DNA from: an uncultured Bacteroidales bacterium
GTDB lineage: Bacteria > Bacteroidota > Bacteroidia > Bacteroidales > UBA932
Direction: 5' to 3'
Length of the DNA stretch: 9,137 nucleotides
Assembly (NCBI GenBank): GCA_934667175.1
Contig: CAKULN010000080.1
Span: 1 to 9,137, forward strand
Shown: positions 6,646 through 9,137 of the stretch, piece after piece
How positions within the stretch are numbered: the first letter of the stretch is position 1
Layout of the letters: each line of letters starts with the position of its first letter
Notes under the pieces: generated by a model
What the model was told of the DNA's origin: nothing
The model's input: only the letters and a program-made list of their open reading frames with translations
Databases searched by the model: none
Position numbers and translations under genes: made by a program

Positions 6646-8511
6646 ATGGCGGAATGGAAAAACCTTAGGGAACTTGGAGCGAAGGGCGACGGTGTGACAG
6701 ATGACACGGAAGCCATTCAGAAAGCCATTGACACCTATGATGTTGTCTATGTACCTTCCGGTTGGTATCAGGTATCTAGACCAATAAAGATGCGCCCGTC
6801 CACAAGGCTGATCGGCCTTCATCCGTTCTCCACACAGCTCCGTCTTGGCGAGAGCACACCGGCTTTCAGCGGTTTCGGCACACCGGTGGCGGTTCTCGAA
6901 TCCGCCAAGAACTCTGATGACAACATCCTCAACGGAATAGGCATCAGCACAGGGGCGTTCAACTATAGGGCCGTGGGCTTGAAGTGGATGGCAGGAGCCG
7001 GATCCTACGTCAATGATGTCAAATTTGTCGGCGGACATGGTACGATGTGGAAGCCGGTTCCCGGTCGGAAAGCTCCGAGGTGGAGTTGGTGGCCGCGCGA
7101 GGTGAGCACACCTGACAAGCCGGTCCGTGAACAGGGAATGGACCAGGCCTGGGACACCCAGTACTGGAGCCTTTGGGTGACGGATGGCGGAGGTGGAATA
7201 TTCAAGGACATCTGGACGGCGAACACTTACGCTTCCAACGGCTTCTATGCGGAGAACACTTCCACCGAAGGCCGAATCTACGCCATGTCCATCGAGCATC
7301 ATGTCCGTAATGAAGTGAGATTCAGGAATGTCTCGAACTGGAAAGTTTACTGTATGCAGACCGAGGAAGAGACAGTCGAGAGTTCCGAGTGCCAGCCTGT
7401 CGAGATGGATGGCTGTAGTGACATGACTTTCGCGAACCTCTACATGTTCAGGGTCATCCGTGTCGTGAAGCCGTACCACAGCGCCGTAAGGCTCAGGGGA
7501 TGCAGTGGCATCGAGTTCCTGAACGTGCACAACTACGCCCAGACCAAGTACACGACCGACATCGCAGTCTTCGATCAGGACAAAGGTATCGAGGTGCGTC
7601 CTTGGGAGTTCTCAAGGCTTATCGTCAAAGGAGATGAACAACCGAGCCGTGCCACTTCTTCCGATGGCGTTGAGCGTTTGGCCGGGGATTTCGACTTCAC
7701 CGAGGGAATCGCCCATGACAGCAAGGGCAACATCTACTTCTGTGACAACAGACTTCCTCGTCTTTGGGTTTGGTCCGAAGCCAAAGGCCTCAGACTGCTT
7801 GCCGACTTTCACTGGAAGCCTTACAATGTCGCCGTTGACACCGAGGACAACATCCTTGTCACTTTCCGCTATGACCGCCAACCGGGGTGGGACGCCGACC
7901 CGATAGAGGTCCCTCAACTCCCCGATTCAAGAGGCACGTCATTCAGCGGATGGGGAAACTCAGGACACGCGGTTCTGGCGTACACGATAGACCCGGATAA
8001 CCCTGAAGAGTCGTTGAGGCTTCTGGAAGAGAAGCCGATGCGCTCGGTAAAGAATGTCGCCAAGGCCCTATACCCATCAAACAGGTGGCGTGATTTCCAC
8101 GATTTCAACGAAGATGCCTTGTACGTGCCTCAAACCTGCTTTGTGGCTCCGGATGGAAAGACCATCATCCCCCGCGTGTACGACATCGCCCGCAGCTCCT
8201 CTCTCTTGGAGGCATTCTCCGGCAAGCCTTTCTATCTTGTCAATGAATATGACAGGCGCACCGTTGTCACTGACGTTGCCGCTGACGGCACCCTGTCGAA
8301 CCTCCGGTACTTCACCGAAAACGGTGAGTTCGGCCTTGCGGTCGACAGCAAAGGCAATGTGTACATCGCTGATGGTGAAGTCCAGGTCTATGACAGCAAC
8401 GGCACACATCTCCGTACCATCCATGTCCCGGAGCGTCCGTCAACACTTGCAATCTTCGGAGACACCCTCTACATAACCTGCCGCAAATCCATCTACCGCT
8501 CATCCCTGTAA
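6646..8511 (+). CDS. Beta-helix plus SMP-30/NHL-like beta-propeller protein, C-terminal half of the interrupted two-helix protein
   Basis: A 621-codon segment in the same frame as the preceding gene, 24 bp after its TAG. Residues 4-55 repeat the beta-helix hallmark: WKNLRELGAKGDGVTDDTEA, then VVYVPSGWYQVS, then TRLIGL. Helix rungs continue to about residue 330, with a conserved-looking YWSLWVTDGGGGIFKDIW (174-191). Residues about 341-621 look like a beta-propeller of SMP-30/NHL type: EGIAHDSKGNIYFCD (353-367), a VAVDTEDNILV repeat near 395-405, and GLAVDSKGNVYIADG (563-577). Two tandem pectate-lyase-3 domains resemble the GH55 architecture; the propeller is an extra fusion. There is no signal peptide and no ribosome binding site, so as a separate protein it would stay in the cytoplasm without its first helix. 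It is best read as the rear part of one 996-residue exported protein (5521-8511). Metal-ligand positions of active SMP-30 lactonases appear altered, so lactonase activity is doubtful. Confidence 0.82.
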   Translation: MAEWKNLRELGAKGDGVTDDTEAIQKAIDTYDVVYVPSGWYQVSRPIKMRPSTRLIGLHPFSTQLRLGESTPAFSGFGTPVAVLESAKNSDDNILNGIGISTGAFNYRAVGLKWMAGAGSYVNDVKFVGGHGTMWKPVPGRKAPRWSWWPREVSTPDKPVREQGMDQAWDTQYWSLWVTDGGGGIFKDIWTANTYASNGFYAENTSTEGRIYAMSIEHHVRNEVRFRNVSNWKVYCMQTEEETVESSECQPVEMDGCSDMTFANLYMFRVIRVVKPYHSAVRLRGCSGIEFLNVHNYAQTKYTTDIAVFDQDKGIEVRPWEFSRLIVKGDEQPSRATSSDGVERLAGDFDFTEGIAHDSKGNIYFCDNRLPRLWVWSEAKGLRLLADFHWKPYNVAVDTEDNILVTFRYDRQPGWDADPIEVPQLPDSRGTSFSGWGNSGHAVLAYTIDPDNPEESLRLLEEKPMRSVKNVAKALYPSNRWRDFHDFNEDALYVPQTCFVAPDGKTIIPRVYDIARSSSLLEAFSGKPFYLVNEYDRRTVVTDVAADGTLSNLRYFTENGEFGLAVDSKGNVYIADGEVQVYDSNGTHLRTIHVPERPSTLAIFGDTLYITCRKSIYRSSL

Positions 8512-8581
8512 GGTAGAACGGACCAAGTCCAAAAGGACAAGCACGGGAGGATGCCCTGTAAAGAAGTGAGAGGCAGTTTTG

Positions 8582-8620
8582 TGTGTCTGACCCCCTCTCT
8601 AAAGGATAGGGTCAGACACA
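8582..8620. repeat. 12-bp perfect inverted repeat, REP-like
   Basis: TGTGTCTGACCC (8582-8593) pairs perfectly with GGGTCAGACACA (8609-8620) around a 15-nt loop; inside the loop CCT and AGG can add three pairs. No T-run follows on either strand, so it is not a standard intrinsic terminator. Its shape and position resemble REP-type elements, but only one copy is visible. Confidence 0.75.
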
Positions 8621-8629
8621 TCATCCCAC

Positions 8630-8647
8630 CCCTGACAGCAGTCAGGG
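8630..8647. repeat. Small perfect hairpin CCCTGAC-AGCA-GTCAGGG
   Basis: A 7-bp perfect stem with a 4-nt loop lies 9 bp after the larger inverted repeat. There is no T-run beside it. It is part of the palindrome cluster. Confidence 0.6.
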
Positions 8648-8682
8648 CCACATCTGTGTGCTCATGGTTTGTAAATCTTCCC

Positions 8683-8696
8683 GTAGCGTTGGCTAC
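8683..8696. repeat. Small hairpin GTAGC-GTTG-GCTAC overlapping the large palindrome
   Basis: A 5-bp perfect stem with a 4-nt loop. Its right arm overlaps the first bases of the large palindrome (from 8694), so the two folds compete with each other. Confidence 0.5.
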
Positions 8697-8782
8697 CGAA
8701 GTCCGGAGGTGCCGTGGCGGCCCTTTACCCGGATAGGGCGCGCGAAGCGCGTAGGCCGCCAAGACACCTCCGGGATTCGGTA
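8694..8782. repeat. 89-nt three-segment imperfect palindrome with nested hairpin
   Basis: The outer arms pair in three blocks: TACCGAA/TTCGGTA (8694-8700, 8776-8782), CCGGAGGTG/CACCTCCGG (8703-8711, 8765-8773) and GGCGGCC/GGCCGCC (8716-8722, 8754-8760). They are separated by small internal loops of 2+2 and 4+4 nt, giving 23 pairs in all. The apex carries a CGCGC-GAA-GCGCG hairpin (8739-8751) and a weaker CCCT/AGGG pairing. This is far more structure than expected by chance. It could be a structured RNA or a mobile palindromic repeat. No T-run follows. Confidence 0.75.
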
Positions 8783-8814
8783 CTTCTAGTGTACTATATG
8801 GCCGAACAAGAGAC

Positions 8815-8846
8815 AAAAAAGGAAGCATCTGAAAAATGCTTCCTTT
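8815..8846 (-). terminator. Rho-independent terminator downstream of tRNA-Leu
   Basis: An 11-bp perfect stem (8818-8828 with 8836-8846, core GGAAGCAT/ATGCTTCC) has a 7-nt loop. Read on the minus strand, its far arm runs into TTTTTT (8820-8815). It lies about 60 bp beyond the 3' end of the minus-strand tRNA gene and would end that transcript. On the + strand only three T follow the stem core, so the direction is minus. Confidence 0.78.
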
Positions 8847-8852
8847 GAAATG

Positions 8853-8876
8853 TGGCCTGTAGTGACTTGTAGGCCA
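8853..8876. repeat. Short hairpin between tRNA-Leu and its terminator
   Basis: TGGCCT (8853-8858) pairs with AGGCCA (8871-8876) around a 12-nt loop, with one extra G-T pair possible. TTTT follows on the + strand (8877-8880), so a weak + strand terminator is conceivable. It may also mark a processing site in the tRNA trailer. Confidence 0.45.
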
Positions 8877-8905
8877 TTTTGTGTTCCCTCAAAATTTGGA
8901 TTTCG

Positions 8906-8990
8906 TGCCTCAGGCGGGAATCGAACCCGCACGGACATTTCTGTCCAAGGGATTTTAAGTCCCTCGTGTCTACCATTTCACCACCAAGGC
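8906..8990 (-). tRNA. tRNA-Leu(UAA)
   Basis: Read on the minus strand this gives a complete class II tRNA. The acceptor arm GCCTTGG pairs with CTGAGGC (two G-T wobbles), with discriminator A at 8906. The D arm has a GTG/CAC stem and GG in its loop. The anticodon stem AGGGA/TCCCT encloses loop CTTAAAA with anticodon TAA (8957-8955). The long variable arm has stem GGACA/TGTCC with a GAAA loop, and the T arm is GCGGG-TTCGAAT-CCCGC. The long variable arm, discriminator A and anticodon UAA identify leucine (codon UUA, also UUG by wobble). CCA is not encoded, so it must be added after transcription. The 3' end faces the glycan-utilization genes. Confidence 0.97.
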
Positions 8991-9001
8991 GGTAGAGAAT
9001 G

Positions 9002-9009
9002 CAAATTTA
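9002..9009 (-). promoter_or_regulatory. Bacteroidota-type -7 promoter box for tRNA-Leu
   Basis: The minus strand reads TAAATTTG, a full match to the Bacteroidota primary-sigma -7 consensus TAnnTTTG, ending 11 bp before the tRNA 5' end. No TTTG-type -33 box is seen at the usual spacing; a run of nine T lies just upstream instead. Confidence 0.65.
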
Positions 9010-9137
9010 CTAAAAAAAAAGTTATTGATTAAGGAAAACCGCCGCAAACCGGTTAATTTTTCACGGCTCTTTCATTTAAGATTTCGTTGCCAGTCTAAAA
9101 ATGTTGTTATTTTATAGCGGGTGTTTTCCTGTCCAGC
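9010..9137. other. Non-coding right edge, nothing recognised
   Basis: This AT-rich stretch shows no supported gene. An 8-bp palindrome AACCGGTT (9047-9054) is the only notable structure. A further gene may begin outside the window. Confidence 0.5.

Larger units (their letters stand above)
8512..8817. other. Intergenic region rich in palindromes, no convincing gene
   Basis: No reading frame here has a recognisable product. The stretch holds four inverted repeats (listed separately) packed between 8582 and 8782, plus a tiny GTCC-AAAA-GGAC hairpin near 8527-8538. No T-rich terminator follows the beta-helix/propeller gene on the + strand, so the first palindrome may be the only structure that could end or protect that transcript. 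Confidence 0.7.

Noticed and set aside
5539..7530. A 663-codon open frame on the minus strand
   Set aside because: It is the exact codon-aligned reverse of the beta-helix genes and exists because the sense strand avoids three codons. Its translation is rich in His, Arg, Val and Asp, with no family motifs or leader.
8123..8132. A 9-bp match (CGTGCCTCA) to the tRNA 3' end inside the propeller gene, as an att site
   Set aside because: It is too short, lies within an intact coding frame and is expected by chance.
8493..8828. A 111-codon minus-strand open frame over the palindromes
   Set aside because: It reads straight through all the inverted repeats and overlaps the end of the propeller gene. 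The translation shows no recognisable domain, so it is probably spurious.
8850..9032. Short + strand open frame of 60 codons over the tRNA
   Set aside because: It is a shadow across the tRNA-Leu gene with no protein character.

Overview
The window looks like a Bacteroidota (Bacteroidales-type) chromosome. It carries an adjacent SusC/SusD pair, two lipoproteins with typical lipoboxes, AT-rich translation starts without a Shine-Dalgarno sequence, and a TAnnTTTG-type -7 box in front of a tRNA gene. Coding DNA is of moderate GC. A genus cannot be named from the sequence alone.

Layout. Positions 1-5397 hold the core of a polysaccharide utilization locus (PUL) on the + strand: a SusC-like TonB-dependent transporter (5' end outside the window), a SusD-like lipoprotein 16 bp downstream, and a lipoprotein 35 bp further on. 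That third protein has two IPT/TIG-type domains followed by a tandem duplication of a Trp-rich module, so it is a likely surface glycan-binding protein. A strong intrinsic terminator (5429-5465) closes this part.

Positions 5521-8511 encode a secreted carbohydrate-active protein of the pectate-lyase-3 / GH55-like type: two successive right-handed beta-helix domains followed by a beta-propeller. The reading frame is cut by one in-frame TAG at 6619-6621, exactly in the Pro-rich linker between the helices. The second half has no signal peptide and no visible ribosome binding site. Without the TAG, codons 1-996 form one continuous protein. A recent nonsense mutation or a sequence error is the simplest reading; readthrough is possible but not shown. 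The SusD gene uses TAG as its genuine stop, so TAG is not globally recoded here.

Positions 8512-8905 have no convincing gene. They hold a cluster of palindromes: a 12-bp perfect inverted repeat, two small hairpins, and an 89-nt three-segment imperfect palindrome with a nested GC-rich hairpin. These are followed by a minus-strand terminator and tRNA-Leu(UAA) on the minus strand (8906-8990) with its own -7 box. The last 128 bp (9010-9137) show no supported gene.

How the genes work together (inference from family knowledge): the binding lipoprotein and SusD capture a glycan at the cell surface, SusC imports oligosaccharides across the outer membrane, and the beta-helix protein would cut or bind the glycan outside the cytoplasm. 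The substrate cannot be deduced. The most interesting points are the TAG between the two beta-helix halves, the duplicated CxCDGxWGAP module, and the palindrome cluster beside the tRNA.
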